A stretch of 29,784 nt of DNA from a virus: the IMG/VR virus record IMGVR_UViG_3300006790_000078, positions 1 to 29,784 of that record. One strand, written 5' to 3'. The number at the start of each line of letters is the position of its first letter. The first letter of the stretch is position 1. The position numbers were made by a program, and so were the translations under genes. This document shows, in pieces, positions 15,394-23,364 of this stretch. The notes under the pieces are model-generated. The model worked only from the letters and a program-made list of their open reading frames with translations. It was not told where the DNA came from and made no database searches.

Positions 15394-15596
15394 GTTTTAT
15401 CACAACGATACTACGTACAATCTTTGAAGCACTTTTTAAAAACGTCATCAATGAAGTTAAAAAACCAGTTAAAGCTGAAGACGCTCCTGTTAGCCCTGAT
15501 CGTGACCGCTTTCTTGAGCGGATGCGGGGCTTCGAGGGTAGTCTTCATCGACTCCCAGAGTCAGATATTCCGAGTGGGACCAAACGTAAAGGGTAA
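15390..15596 (+). CDS. Small amphipathic protein in the lysis-like cluster
   Basis: Starting at a GTG that overlaps the previous stop, this 68-residue frame encodes MSFITTILRTIFEALFKNVI followed by a charged tail (KKPVKAEDAPVSPDRDRFLE). The N-terminal 18 residues form an amphipathic hydrophobic helix that could sit on a membrane. Small phage proteins with this type of N terminus occur between holin-like and lipoprotein genes. About two thirds of the gene overlaps the lipoprotein gene in another frame, recalling Rz/Rz1-type nested pairs, though no long transmembrane or periplasmic coiled-coil region is seen. Function unknown. Confidence 0.5.
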   Translation: MSFITTILRTIFEALFKNVINEVKKPVKAEDAPVSPDRDRFLERMRGFEGSLHRLPESDIPSGTKRKG

Positions 15597-15699
15597 GGTC
15601 TACCACTGGAATGGTAAGGAGTGGCAACTAAGCGGCAACAAGGTTGAGTACCCAGAGGGTCACTTTGTTGGCGGGTTAACGCCCGAAGACGACGACTAA
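15451..15699 (+). CDS. Lipoprotein of the lysis-like cluster, possible outer-membrane spanin
   Basis: From the ATG at 15451 the product is 82 residues with a clear type II signal: basic start MKLKNQLKLK, hydrophobic TLLLALIVTAFL, then the lipobox LSGC (C25 from this ATG). The mature part, GASRVVFIDSQSQIFRVGPN, VKGKVYHWNGKEWQLS and NKVEYPEGHFVGGLTPEDDD, is a short beta-rich periplasmic domain typical of small phage lipoproteins. A TTG start at 15424 would add nine residues but has no advantage. It overlaps the previous small gene by 146 nt. An o-spanin-like role is inferred from lipobox, size and neighbours; it differs from the proline-rich Rz1 type. Confidence 0.65.
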   Translation: MKLKNQLKLKTLLLALIVTAFLSGCGASRVVFIDSQSQIFRVGPNVKGKVYHWNGKEWQLSGNKVEYPEGHFVGGLTPEDDD

Positions 15700-15731
15700 G
15701 ACTTTTCACGAAACAGGCATTAACGAATGTC

Positions 15732-15756
15732 ACAGCCCCGTGCGCGGGACAACTGT
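15732..15756 (+). other. GC-rich stem-loop upstream of the capsid gene
   Basis: CCCG (15737-15740) and CGGG (15745-15748) pair across a TGCG loop, and ACAG (15732-15735) can pair with CTGT (15753-15756) outside an asymmetric internal loop. No U-run follows, so it is not a typical terminator. It could be an RNA processing site or part of the promoter region of the capsid gene. It lies in the 126-nt gap 15700-15825, which holds no gene I can support. Confidence 0.3.
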
Positions 15757-15794
15757 TGGACAAGCGAACGTGCAATGACGTGGCTACAAACCCA

Positions 15795-15818
15795 CAACAA
15801 TCATTCAATATAGAAAGG
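15795..15818 (+). promoter_or_regulatory. Candidate phage promoter element and ribosome-binding site before capsid
   Basis: CAACAATCATTCAAT (15795-15809) matches CAACCATCACTCTAT before the tail fibre gene at 12 of 15 positions. In T7 the strong class III promoters phi10 and phi17 precede exactly these two genes. AGAAAGG (15812-15818) is a usable ribosome-binding site for the capsid ATG at 15826. The shared motif is seen; promoter function is inferred from position. Confidence 0.3.
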
Positions 15819-15825
15819 CCATACT

Positions 15826-16884
15826 ATGGCAAATTCAGACACATCCCCATCACGGGTAGGTTTAGTTGAAGGCGGTTCCGACAACCAAGCGTTGTTCCTC
15901 AAGAAGTTCAGCGGTGAGATTCTCACCACCTTCGAAGAGAAGAACATCATGAAGCCCCTCCACACTATCCGTACTATTCAGAACGGTAAGTCCGCACAGT
16001 TCCCAGTGACTGGTGTAGCAACAGCTTCATACCACACACCTGGACAGAACATCGCTGACAGCGGTAACAGCTACCTTTCCGATATTAAGAAGACCGAGAA
16101 GGTCATTAACATCGACAAGGTACTTCTTGCGTCCACGTTCCTTGCGAACATCGACGACGTAATGAACCACTATGACATTCGTAGCGTCTACGCTAACGAG
16201 CTTGGCAATGTACTTGCTAACCGTTTCGACACTGCTGTCATCAAGACGTTCATAGCTGCTGCCCGTTCTTCTGCTAACTTATCACAAACTGGTAAGACTG
16301 GTGGACAGTACGACGTTAACACTGAAAGCTTCACCGTTGACACGTCTGACGACACGACAGCACTAACAGGTGCAAAACTAATTGCTGCCTTGTTTGCTGC
16401 TGCTCAGAAGTTAGACGAGAATGACGTTTCCGAAGATGGACGTTTCTGTGTTCTCTCACCTGAGAATTACTACAAGCTCATCACTGGCGGTACTTCTGGT
16501 TTCCAAATCACCGTAGCTAACAGTGCTGTGAACAAAGACGTTGGTGGAGAAGGTTCTATCGCCAACGGTACTGTTCCACAGATTGCTGGCATAAGCATCC
16601 TGAAGAGCAACCACATCCCAACCACCGACTTGTCTTCGACTGCTACTGGTGACGGAGCGTCAAACAATGACGTATTCGGTGGCAACGGTGCTGGCTACAA
16701 CGGTGACTTTAGCAAGACTGTAGGTTTTGTTGGTCATTCCTCCGCTGTTGGTACGGTCAAACTGCTCGACCTTGCTACTGAGTCAGAATACCAGATTGAG
16801 CGTCAAGGTACATTGTTCGTTGCTAAGTATGCAATGGGACACGGTGTACTTCGTCCTGAATGCTGCATTGAACTGGTCAAGTAA
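15826..16884 (+). CDS. Major capsid protein, T7 gp10-like
   Basis: Forms the icosahedral shell (HK97 fold). The 352-residue protein (T7 gp10A 345) shares ALFLKKFSGEILTTFEEKNI, GKSAQFPV, TEKVINIDKVLLASTFLANI, VMNHYDIRSVY, GHSSAVGTVKLLDLA and AKYAMGHGVLRPECC with T7. There is no sign of the T7-type frameshift extension (gp10B): the gene is followed directly by a terminator-like structure and no second in-register domain. It is flanked by the two longest non-coding gaps in the window, as expected for the most highly expressed gene with its own promoter and terminator. Confidence 0.97.
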   Translation: MANSDTSPSRVGLVEGGSDNQALFLKKFSGEILTTFEEKNIMKPLHTIRTIQNGKSAQFPVTGVATASYHTPGQNIADSGNSYLSDIKKTEKVINIDKVLLASTFLANIDDVMNHYDIRSVYANELGNVLANRFDTAVIKTFIAAARSSANLSQTGKTGGQYDVNTESFTVDTSDDTTALTGAKLIAALFAAAQKLDENDVSEDGRFCVLSPENYYKLITGGTSGFQITVANSAVNKDVGGEGSIANGTVPQIAGISILKSNHIPTTDLSSTATGDGASNNDVFGGNGAGYNGDFSKTVGFVGHSSAVGTVKLLDLATESEYQIERQGTLFVAKYAMGHGVLRPECCIELVK

Positions 16885-16905
16885 GAGCTTGATCTAATTT
16901 TGTCG

Positions 16906-16941
16906 TTACCCTCCATTGTGGGGTTAGGTAAGGTTTGTTTT
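16906..16941 (+). terminator. Putative intrinsic terminator after the capsid gene
   Basis: TTACC (16906-16910) pairs with GGTAA (16927-16931), and CTCC (16911-16914) with GGGG (16920-16923) around an ATTGT loop, with a 3-nt bulge TTA. This is followed by GG and the U-rich tract TTTGTTTT (16934-16941). It lies between capsid and tail tube A, where T7 has its single late terminator Tphi. Partial read-through is expected, since the tail genes lie downstream. Confidence 0.55.
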
Positions 16942-16972
16942 ATCATCGTTTTCCTTGTCCTTACCTAACTCC
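16920..16972. repeat. Inverted repeat in the capsid-tail intergenic region
   Basis: GTTAGGTAAGG (16923-16933) is repeated exactly as its reverse complement CCTTACCTAAC (16959-16969). With a G-T pair and two G-C pairs the stem extends to 16920-16972, enclosing a 25-nt T-rich loop. The right arm continues into CTCCCTTTGGGGGG, so that each arm can also form its own small hairpin. The left-arm hairpin is the putative terminator, and the long stem would compete with it. The arrangement is seen directly; a regulatory role is inferred. Confidence 0.5.
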
Positions 16973-17007
16973 CTTTGGGGGGTAGTTGACACAACACACA
17001 CAAAAAT

Positions 17008-17589
17008 ATGCCGACACTTACTTCCAAGCTAGAAGCAATCAACACCATGCTGGGTGTTATCGGGGAAACTCCCGTCAACACTATAGGCACGGGAAGCAGT
17101 CGTCCTGTTTCCGTTGTACAAGCCGAGAGCCTGTTAGACGAAACAAGCCGTGAAGTGCAGAGTGACGGCTGGCATTACAACACCCAATACGACTATCCGC
17201 TACAAAAGGACATTAACAACAAAGTAGTCCTGCCTACCAACACGCTCCGTGTGGACACTGAAGTAGGCAAATACAGCGATATAGACATAGTACAGAGGGG
17301 TACTACCCTTTATGACCGCAAGAACCATACAGACGTGTTTACGGACGATCTAAAGGTAACCATCACATTCTTGCTAGACTTTACCGAACTACCAGAACAG
17401 TTCAGAAACTACATAACCATCAGAGCAGCGCGACGCTTTGGTGTACGTTTCCTTGGCAGTCGTGAGATAGAAGCATTCACGCTTCGTGACGAGATTGAAG
17501 CTAAAGCCAAGGCTATTGATTCAGACAGCGAAAACGCTGACCGCACCATCTTTGATAACTACGACGTGTATCGTACCCTTGACCGCTAA
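17008..17589 (+). CDS. Tail tubular protein A (adaptor), T7 gp11-like
   Basis: Adaptor ring joining portal to tail nozzle. The 193-residue protein (T7 196) has KLEAINTMLGVIGETPVNTI, REVQSDGWHYNTQYDYPLQ, LYDRKNHTDVF and LPEQFRNYITIRAARRFGVR, which line up with T7 gp11 (NDILASIGEPPVSTL, QIQSRGWTFN, VYDRTSQSDRF, MPECFRYWIVTKASRQF). It follows the intergenic terminator region. Its stop overlaps the next ATG (TAATG). Confidence 0.95.
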   Translation: MPTLTSKLEAINTMLGVIGETPVNTIGTGSSRPVSVVQAESLLDETSREVQSDGWHYNTQYDYPLQKDINNKVVLPTNTLRVDTEVGKYSDIDIVQRGTTLYDRKNHTDVFTDDLKVTITFLLDFTELPEQFRNYITIRAARRFGVRFLGSREIEAFTLRDEIEAKAKAIDSDSENADRTIFDNYDVYRTLDR

Positions 17590-20108
17590 TGCCACTACTA
17601 ACGACTAGCGTACCGAATCTCTCACAGGGAGTATCGCAGCAACCTGACAACCTACGCTACCCAGGGCAGGGGGAGACACAAGTCAACGCTTACAGTAGTG
17701 TTGTGGACGGTCTGACCAAAAGACCCAACTCAGATTACCACTTTAGTTTAAGTACATTACCTTTGAGTGACGGGTCAACCCCACCTAACTGGACTATCGA
17801 AGACGCTTTCATTCATTTTATAAACAGAGACGCAAACAACAAACATGTGTTGGTTGTGCCGCCTAATTCACAGTCTGCTTATATTTATAACCTACAACCT
17901 ACGGTCTTAAACCAAAACGAGCCTCCCTTATACGTAGGTGCTACGTCAACGAGCGACCGTCACACTGATCCAGTAGCTACCGAAGCTTACTTATCAGCAT
18001 CTAATCCCCGTGAAAGTTTAAAGGCTTTAACGGTAGCCGACACGACCTACATTCTTAATAAAGAAAAGACAGTTCTTTTAACTAATGACACGTCTACTGT
18101 GTTAGCCAAGGAAGCTATAATCTTTGTTAAACAAGGTGATTACAAGAAGGAGTACACGGTCACTATCGACGGTGCTGACAAGACATACACAACAGGAGAC
18201 GGGTCGTCTTCTAACAGTGATTCACTCCATGCTTCAGCAGGTGACGGAACTGACGCTTCATCTGAAACAATAGCAGCAGGGTTAGTCAGTGCTATTGGTA
18301 CGATCAGCGGAATAACAGTTGTTCGTAACGGTTCAGTCATCAAACTGACCAGTACCAACTCTACGTTTACTGTTTCAGTCAGAGATGGTCTGTCAAACAG
18401 TGGGTTGGGTATGGCTTATCAGGAAGTTTCAGCTATTACCAACTTACCTAAAAGTTGCTTTGACGGTTTTCGTGTAAAGGTTAAGGGTGACGTTGAACTA
18501 ACACAGGACGACTACTACGTTAAATTTAATAGCAAAGACAGTCAGACTTTTGGTGAAGGGTCGTGGGAAGAGGATATTGGCTACGGTGTAAAAACAAAGA
18601 TAGACGCATCGTCCATGCCTTTAAAACTAACCCCAGTGTTACTTGGAGACGGAACGACTGGACAGTACGTACTTGAAAGAGAGACTTGGGGTGACCGTCT
18701 TGTAGGTGACGATGACACTAATCCTATACCTAGTTTCGTAAGTCCTAACACTGCGACAGACCCACGTAAGATTACCGACATATTTTTCTTTAAAAACAGG
18801 TTAGGCTTTCTTAGCGGACAGAACATAATATTTAGTGAAGCTGACACGTACACCAACTTCTTCAGGACGACGGTGTTGTCTTTGTTGGACGGCGACCCAA
18901 TCGACGTAGGTGTTAGTCACACAAAGGTAAGCTTATTAAAAAACGCAATACCTTACCAAGAGAAGCTGCTACTGTTCAGTCCACAGACACAGTTCGTACT
19001 GCGTGGTACTGACCTGCTTACTCCGTCAACAGTAAACATCAGCCCTGTAACCGAATACGACGTAACCGAAAAGGTAAGACCGTTGGCGTTGGGTCGTTAT
19101 GTTTATTTTCCTTTTGAACGTGGTGAGTTTCAGGGAGTCTACGAGTTTTTCGTGGACGAGAATACAGACACATTTGATGCTGCGGAAATAACGTCACACG
19201 TTCCCAAGTACATTCCAACAGCCGTTCGACACTTAGTTGGTTCAGCCACCGAAGACGTTATCGTGGCAACCACAACCAACAAGAAACACCTGTACGTCTA
19301 CAAGTACTTCTGGCAGGGCAGGGAGAAGGTACAGAGTAGTTGGTCACGTTTTGAATTTAATAACAAAATACTGGGTGCAGAGTTTATCGACAGTGAACTG
19401 CACTTGTTAACCTACGACGGTAGTGCTGTGTATTCTGAAAAGATACAAATGGAAGCTGGTGTTGTTGACACAGGTAAATCCTACAAAATCTTGTTAGACC
19501 AACGTATACCTAGTTCACGTTTAGCTCCATCGTATGATAGCGACACAAAGCTAACAACAATTAATAACATACCCTACGATCCTGAAGGTGCTGTAGTGTA
19601 CACTGACAACGGACTACGTGTACCCATAACAAGGACAGGCTTAACAACAGCGACTATCAAAGGTAACTTCGCTGATACGTCTATCACTACTGGAGTTGGT
19701 AAGTTCAGAGGCAACTTCTTCTTTGGTTTTGAATACAGTATGGAATACGAGTTTAGTTCACAGACGTTGAAACAACCGACAGAACGTGGTGGTAAGTCCA
19801 CCAGTAACTTTACCCATCAAACACTCCGCAACGGAGCGATTGAATACGCAGACACAGGTCACTTCACAGTTGAAGTAACGCCCCTGTACCGTGATACGTA
19901 CAGCTACGTCTACAACCCTACTAACCTTGGTGCTGACAGTGTGCTTAATGCATTGGTGTTGGACAGCGGTTCGTTCCGCTTTCCCATCCACAGCAAGCAC
20001 GATGAAGCGACGATCAAGATAAAGTCGTCGTCAGCACTACCTGCTCACATTCTTGCAGCAGAGTTTGAAAGCTTCGTTACTTCACGTTCACGAAGGTACG
20101 GTGGATAG
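17589..20108 (+). CDS. Tail tubular protein B (nozzle), T7 gp12-like
   Basis: Hexameric nozzle at the tail tip. The 839-residue protein (T7 794) begins with LSQGVSQQPDNLRYPGQGET, then VDGLTKRPNSDYHF, FIHFINRDANNKHVLVV, LTVADTTYILNKEKT, DIFFFKNRLGFLSGQNIIFS, ITSHVPKYIPTAV and a C-terminal RSRRYGG; all have counterparts in T7 gp12. The extra length lies partly in a Ser/Asp/Gly-rich insertion around residues 195-235 (TTGDGSSSNSDSLHASAGDG). It starts in a TAATG overlap with gp11, and its last 8 nt overlap the next gene. Confidence 0.96.
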   Translation: MPLLTTSVPNLSQGVSQQPDNLRYPGQGETQVNAYSSVVDGLTKRPNSDYHFSLSTLPLSDGSTPPNWTIEDAFIHFINRDANNKHVLVVPPNSQSAYIYNLQPTVLNQNEPPLYVGATSTSDRHTDPVATEAYLSASNPRESLKALTVADTTYILNKEKTVLLTNDTSTVLAKEAIIFVKQGDYKKEYTVTIDGADKTYTTGDGSSSNSDSLHASAGDGTDASSETIAAGLVSAIGTISGITVVRNGSVIKLTSTNSTFTVSVRDGLSNSGLGMAYQEVSAITNLPKSCFDGFRVKVKGDVELTQDDYYVKFNSKDSQTFGEGSWEEDIGYGVKTKIDASSMPLKLTPVLLGDGTTGQYVLERETWGDRLVGDDDTNPIPSFVSPNTATDPRKITDIFFFKNRLGFLSGQNIIFSEADTYTNFFRTTVLSLLDGDPIDVGVSHTKVSLLKNAIPYQEKLLLFSPQTQFVLRGTDLLTPSTVNISPVTEYDVTEKVRPLALGRYVYFPFERGEFQGVYEFFVDENTDTFDAAEITSHVPKYIPTAVRHLVGSATEDVIVATTTNKKHLYVYKYFWQGREKVQSSWSRFEFNNKILGAEFIDSELHLLTYDGSAVYSEKIQMEAGVVDTGKSYKILLDQRIPSSRLAPSYDSDTKLTTINNIPYDPEGAVVYTDNGLRVPITRTGLTTATIKGNFADTSITTGVGKFRGNFFFGFEYSMEYEFSSQTLKQPTERGGKSTSNFTHQTLRNGAIEYADTGHFTVEVTPLYRDTYSYVYNPTNLGADSVLNALVLDSGSFRFPIHSKHDEATIKIKSSSALPAHILAAEFESFVTSRSRRYGG

Positions 20109-20574
20109 GGCTAAGTACAGCGACTGTCGGATACGACCAGCAATACCCATGTTGGACAGTTGGTGGCTATACGAAGACATGCGTGTTGAAGACATGCTCG
20201 AATGTATTGGTCTGGGTACACACCCACGACAAGCTTGTGAGCAATCGTTTGAACACAGCACCAAGGCATTCACCATCATGCAAACACCCGTCAACAAGTT
20301 AGCGGGTAGCTTCGGTGTGTGTGATACAGCGGTGGACGGTGTGGGTTGTGTCTGGATGCTAGGCACACACAGAATTTACAACATACGAAATACCTTTATT
20401 CGACACAGCCGTGAGTGGAAGGACGAACTGCTAGGTGACTACCGCATGGTGACCAACCTTGTAGCTAAGTCCAACCTGTTAAGTATGCGTTGGCTCAAGT
20501 GGTTGGGTGCAGAGTTTATCCGTGAACCAACGGAAGGGTATTTAGAATTTATAATCATTAACACCAAGGACTAA
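20101..20574 (+). CDS. Internal virion protein, T7 gp13-like (GNAT-like fold)
   Basis: I chose the GTG at 20101, preceded by GAAGG at a short spacing. It gives 157 residues starting MDRAKYSDCRIRPAIPMLDS, overlapping the nozzle stop by only 8 nt. A TTG at 20053 would add 16 residues and lacks support. The pattern IRPAIPMLDSWWLYEDMR, then CDTAVDGVGCVWMLGT and WLKWLGAEFIREPTEGYLEF, follows T7 gp13 (IRPT..., WFVTSDQVWRL, FLKTIGAVFHEEYTRDGQFQ) and resembles the acetyltransferase (GNAT) fold; enzymatic activity is not implied. In T7 gp13 is needed for correct virion assembly. Position between gp12 and gp14 equivalents supports the call. Confidence 0.82.
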   Translation: MDRAKYSDCRIRPAIPMLDSWWLYEDMRVEDMLECIGLGTHPRQACEQSFEHSTKAFTIMQTPVNKLAGSFGVCDTAVDGVGCVWMLGTHRIYNIRNTFIRHSREWKDELLGDYRMVTNLVAKSNLLSMRWLKWLGAEFIREPTEGYLEFIIINTKD

Positions 20575-20578
20575 GAAT

Positions 20579-21121
20579 ATGTGCGAATTAGCAACCGCTA
20601 TGGCAGTTATAGGAGCTGCTAGCAGTGTGGCCCAATACCAAGGCCAACGCCAGATGGCGAACCAGCAAGCACGTTATCAGGCCCAAGCTTCAGCAGCCGA
20701 ACGTGCAAGGTTCCTTCAGGAGCAAACAAGTTTACGGATGAGGCAATCCCAGCAGCAAGAGGCAACCAACAAGGAGTTGGGTGACATTGCGCTGAAGAGC
20801 CGTCAGGCTATCTCTCGTGCCAGAACGTCCGCAGGTGAGGCTGGGGTAGCAGGAGCAAGCGTTGACGCTCTCATGGACGATTATATGCGTCAGGAAGCGA
20901 ACTACCGCACAGCACTGCTTCGACAACAAGAGTTTCAAAACATCAACACGGGACTGGCACTTAGTGATGCTGGCTTTCGTTCACAAAACAACCTGATTGG
21001 TATTAACCGTCCGATCAACCGACCATCGTTCCTGACAGCAGGATTAAGTGCAGCCAGTGGTGCTGCTAGTGGTTACAGGACAGGGTTGGATATAAAAGCA
21101 GCACGAGCAACAACAGGATAA
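20579..21121 (+). CDS. Internal virion protein B, T7 gp14-like
   Basis: A core protein ejected into the host outer membrane during infection. The 180-residue protein (T7 196) starts MCELATAMAVIGAASSVAQY, like T7 MCWAAAIPIAISGA, then is Gln/Arg/Ala-rich and helical (QGQRQMANQQARYQAQASAA). The block EAGVAGASVDALMDDYMRQE matches T7 GESMLEGSSMDRI...QFIREAN. It ends in an Ala/Gly-rich segment, SAASGAASGYRTGL. It lies 4 nt after the gp13-like gene, and its stop overlaps the next ATG (TAATG). Confidence 0.88.
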   Translation: MCELATAMAVIGAASSVAQYQGQRQMANQQARYQAQASAAERARFLQEQTSLRMRQSQQQEATNKELGDIALKSRQAISRARTSAGEAGVAGASVDALMDDYMRQEANYRTALLRQQEFQNINTGLALSDAGFRSQNNLIGINRPINRPSFLTAGLSAASGAASGYRTGLDIKAARATTG

Positions 21122-23364
21122 TGGCTACAAGAGTACAGACCCAACTTCTTCCAGAAGCACCCAATCTTCAACCAACCATTTCTGCTGGTGGACGATACAC
21201 CGTGCAGGTGCAACAAGCGGGTAAGAATAAGTGGAACGATCTGGCTGATGCGTTATCACAGGTAAACCCAGCACTACGTGAATTTACAGCAGCACAGAAG
21301 TTAGAAGCTGAAATATTCGCAAACGAACAACTACAACGAAAGCCTGAAGAAGTTCTAGCTGACCTGAAGAAACAAGCAGAACCTTTCAACAAGATGACCC
21401 GTAAGGGTGGATTACCACTGATTGGTAACCCTTTCGCTGTAATGCAGAACAAACGGACAATGGGACAAATAGCTGCCCGTGCTTTCCGTATTGATCTGGA
21501 AAACGAACTGGACGTTGCTCCTGCTGACGAAACACCTGAACAAACGTACCAACGTGTACGACAACAGTTTGAACAAGAACACCCACGTCTAGTAGACGAA
21601 AACGGTCGTCCTGCGTTGGGAACAGGGGACGGCTTTCAAGCAGAGTTGAACGAGTACCTACCTGCTGTGTTACGTAGCAGTGAGAAAGTACGCAACGAAA
21701 AGGCTAAAGCTGAATCACGGGTTGTGGCTGCTGAAGGTTTAGCCAGCACCTTCAAACAGGAAGGAATGTCTGTGAAGACAATGACTGCGTGGGCATCGGA
21801 CACAGCACACATGACTCCCGCTGAACAACGTACAGTAATCAGCAGTGTTGCTAAAAGCTTTGCTCAAGGCGGTGATAACCCTGAGTTAGCCTACAACGAA
21901 GCTATGGCTTTTTTAAATGAAGCTAAGAAACTACCCATAGGCAACGCAAAGCTAGGCAGTAAGCTAAAAGGAAAAGACGAAGGTGAACGTGTCTTTTCAG
22001 AGTTTAGCACCTACATCAGCGACGTTGAAGCAGGGCTGGAAGATATTATGGAACGTCGTAAGCGTGGACAGGACGACGAAGACGATAAAATCGCAGAAAG
22101 CGTTGCTGGACCAATTTACGACTATATCCAAACATGGAAAAAAACTATTGAAGGCGCACCAACCGCCGCAGAAAAACAGGCATTGGTAGAAAAACTATTT
22201 ACTGAGTTTGCGGAAACATCAGAAACACATAAAAGGATTGTACCTACAATTATACGTCAGAGCGTTCAGACACTAGTAGACATGCCTAAAGATGAGTTTT
22301 TCCCTAATTGGTATAAGTTTAACAACATTAACAACCCAATCGCTCAACTAGCAAGAACACACAAAGAACTAGCAGACACAAACAAGCCTGAATTTGGAAC
22401 AGGTGTTGATTTGAGTGAATTAGAAAGTAAGCAACTACAAAAGTTAACTAGTGATAGGGCTGAAATTTCTGACTTAATGAGTAACCCTGATGGTTACACT
22501 TTACCAATGCCAGAAGGTTACGACGATATTGTACGAGAAGGAAAACAAACAGACGCGCAAAAGACGCAGGACATACTTGCTTGGGATAATGCTAGACTTG
22601 ATTCAGATAGGAAAGAATTACAACAAGCTTATACTGATCGCATAAAAACTCAAGACGCTCTACAAAAGCGAACAACACCTACTGATACTGACGATTTTAA
22701 ATCAGTCATTAACGGTCAGCCTGTCGGTAAACAAACTAAGATGTTTGCCACAACAGCCTTTGATGTTGAGAACCAACTAAACAAAAAGAACTTAGTAAAA
22801 GCTAAAAAGGAAGCTGACCGTCTTACAAAGGTAGTAGGCGACGTAAGTCCTAATAGTTTTGATAGAATCGTAGCAGCCGCTTACGGGAACGAACCACCTG
22901 AAACTGTTATTCCCAATATATATGGTGGACCGACCGCACGGTTTGTTCAGCCGTTAAAACAAACAGCAGAAGAAGCACGTCGTAAAATACTCATGGTGCT
23001 TTTAGCACAGGGTAAGTTAAACGAAACAGCTATACTTGAAGGTTCAGCAAAGCTTACATGGGGACGTGAGGGTGAGAACGAAGAAACATTCAAAATCGAA
23101 GACACGGAAGCGGTTGGTGCTTTAGCTAAAAGTTATCCAGTAATGTCTATAGACGCTGTTCAAACATTTAAACAAGCTTATACGAAGTGGGGAGAAGGGC
23201 TGAAAGAAGGACAAGACGATCCTTTACCTAACACATTTCCATTCACCACGTACAAAGAAGTTTTTAAGAAAATGTACAACGTGAGTACAGTCACCGACGA
23301 AGACTTGCTGATTTTCATGGAAAGCCAGTACAAACTTCACCAATCATTTAAAACCATACAATAA
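21121..23364 (+). CDS. Internal virion protein C, T7 gp15-like
   Basis: Inner-core protein that with gp16 forms the ejection tunnel across the periplasm. It has 747 residues, the same as T7 gp15. It begins MATRVQTQLLPEAPNLQPTI and SAGGRYTVQVQQAGKNKW, then is long, charged and mostly helical (Glu/Lys/Gln-rich, e.g. DALSQVNPALREFTAAQKLE), without signal or membrane segment. The N-terminal part through LVDENGRPALGTGDGFQAEL is typical of the family; later parts are less conserved. From about 22080 on, the DNA is more A/T-rich, with AAA and ATA codons commoner than before. Assignment rests mainly on position between gp14 and gp16 equivalents, length and composition. Confidence 0.85.
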   Translation: MATRVQTQLLPEAPNLQPTISAGGRYTVQVQQAGKNKWNDLADALSQVNPALREFTAAQKLEAEIFANEQLQRKPEEVLADLKKQAEPFNKMTRKGGLPLIGNPFAVMQNKRTMGQIAARAFRIDLENELDVAPADETPEQTYQRVRQQFEQEHPRLVDENGRPALGTGDGFQAELNEYLPAVLRSSEKVRNEKAKAESRVVAAEGLASTFKQEGMSVKTMTAWASDTAHMTPAEQRTVISSVAKSFAQGGDNPELAYNEAMAFLNEAKKLPIGNAKLGSKLKGKDEGERVFSEFSTYISDVEAGLEDIMERRKRGQDDEDDKIAESVAGPIYDYIQTWKKTIEGAPTAAEKQALVEKLFTEFAETSETHKRIVPTIIRQSVQTLVDMPKDEFFPNWYKFNNINNPIAQLARTHKELADTNKPEFGTGVDLSELESKQLQKLTSDRAEISDLMSNPDGYTLPMPEGYDDIVREGKQTDAQKTQDILAWDNARLDSDRKELQQAYTDRIKTQDALQKRTTPTDTDDFKSVINGQPVGKQTKMFATTAFDVENQLNKKNLVKAKKEADRLTKVVGDVSPNSFDRIVAAAYGNEPPETVIPNIYGGPTARFVQPLKQTAEEARRKILMVLLAQGKLNETAILEGSAKLTWGREGENEETFKIEDTEAVGALAKSYPVMSIDAVQTFKQAYTKWGEGLKEGQDDPLPNTFPFTTYKEVFKKMYNVSTVTDEDLLIFMESQYKLHQSFKTIQ

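Noticed and set aside
15424-15450. TTG start nine codons upstream for the lipoprotein
   Set aside because: The ATG at 15451 already gives a normal basic signal-peptide start; the upstream TTG lacks a ribosome-binding site and would lengthen the n-region unusually.
15727-15813. 28-codon open frame (MSQPRARDNCW...) in the gap before capsid
   Set aside because: Very short, weak ribosome-binding site, overlaps the stem-loop and the candidate promoter motif, and shows no recognisable pattern. The region is better explained as regulatory.
16855-17007. T7-style frameshifted capsid extension (gp10B)
   Set aside because: No slippery run was seen at the capsid 3' end and the following sequence folds as a terminator. 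No second capsid domain is encoded before 17008.
20053-20100. TTG start for the gp13-like gene
   Set aside because: It would overlap the nozzle gene by 56 nt and add residues outside the conserved region. The GTG at 20101 has GAAGG at proper spacing and begins just before the conserved IRPA motif.
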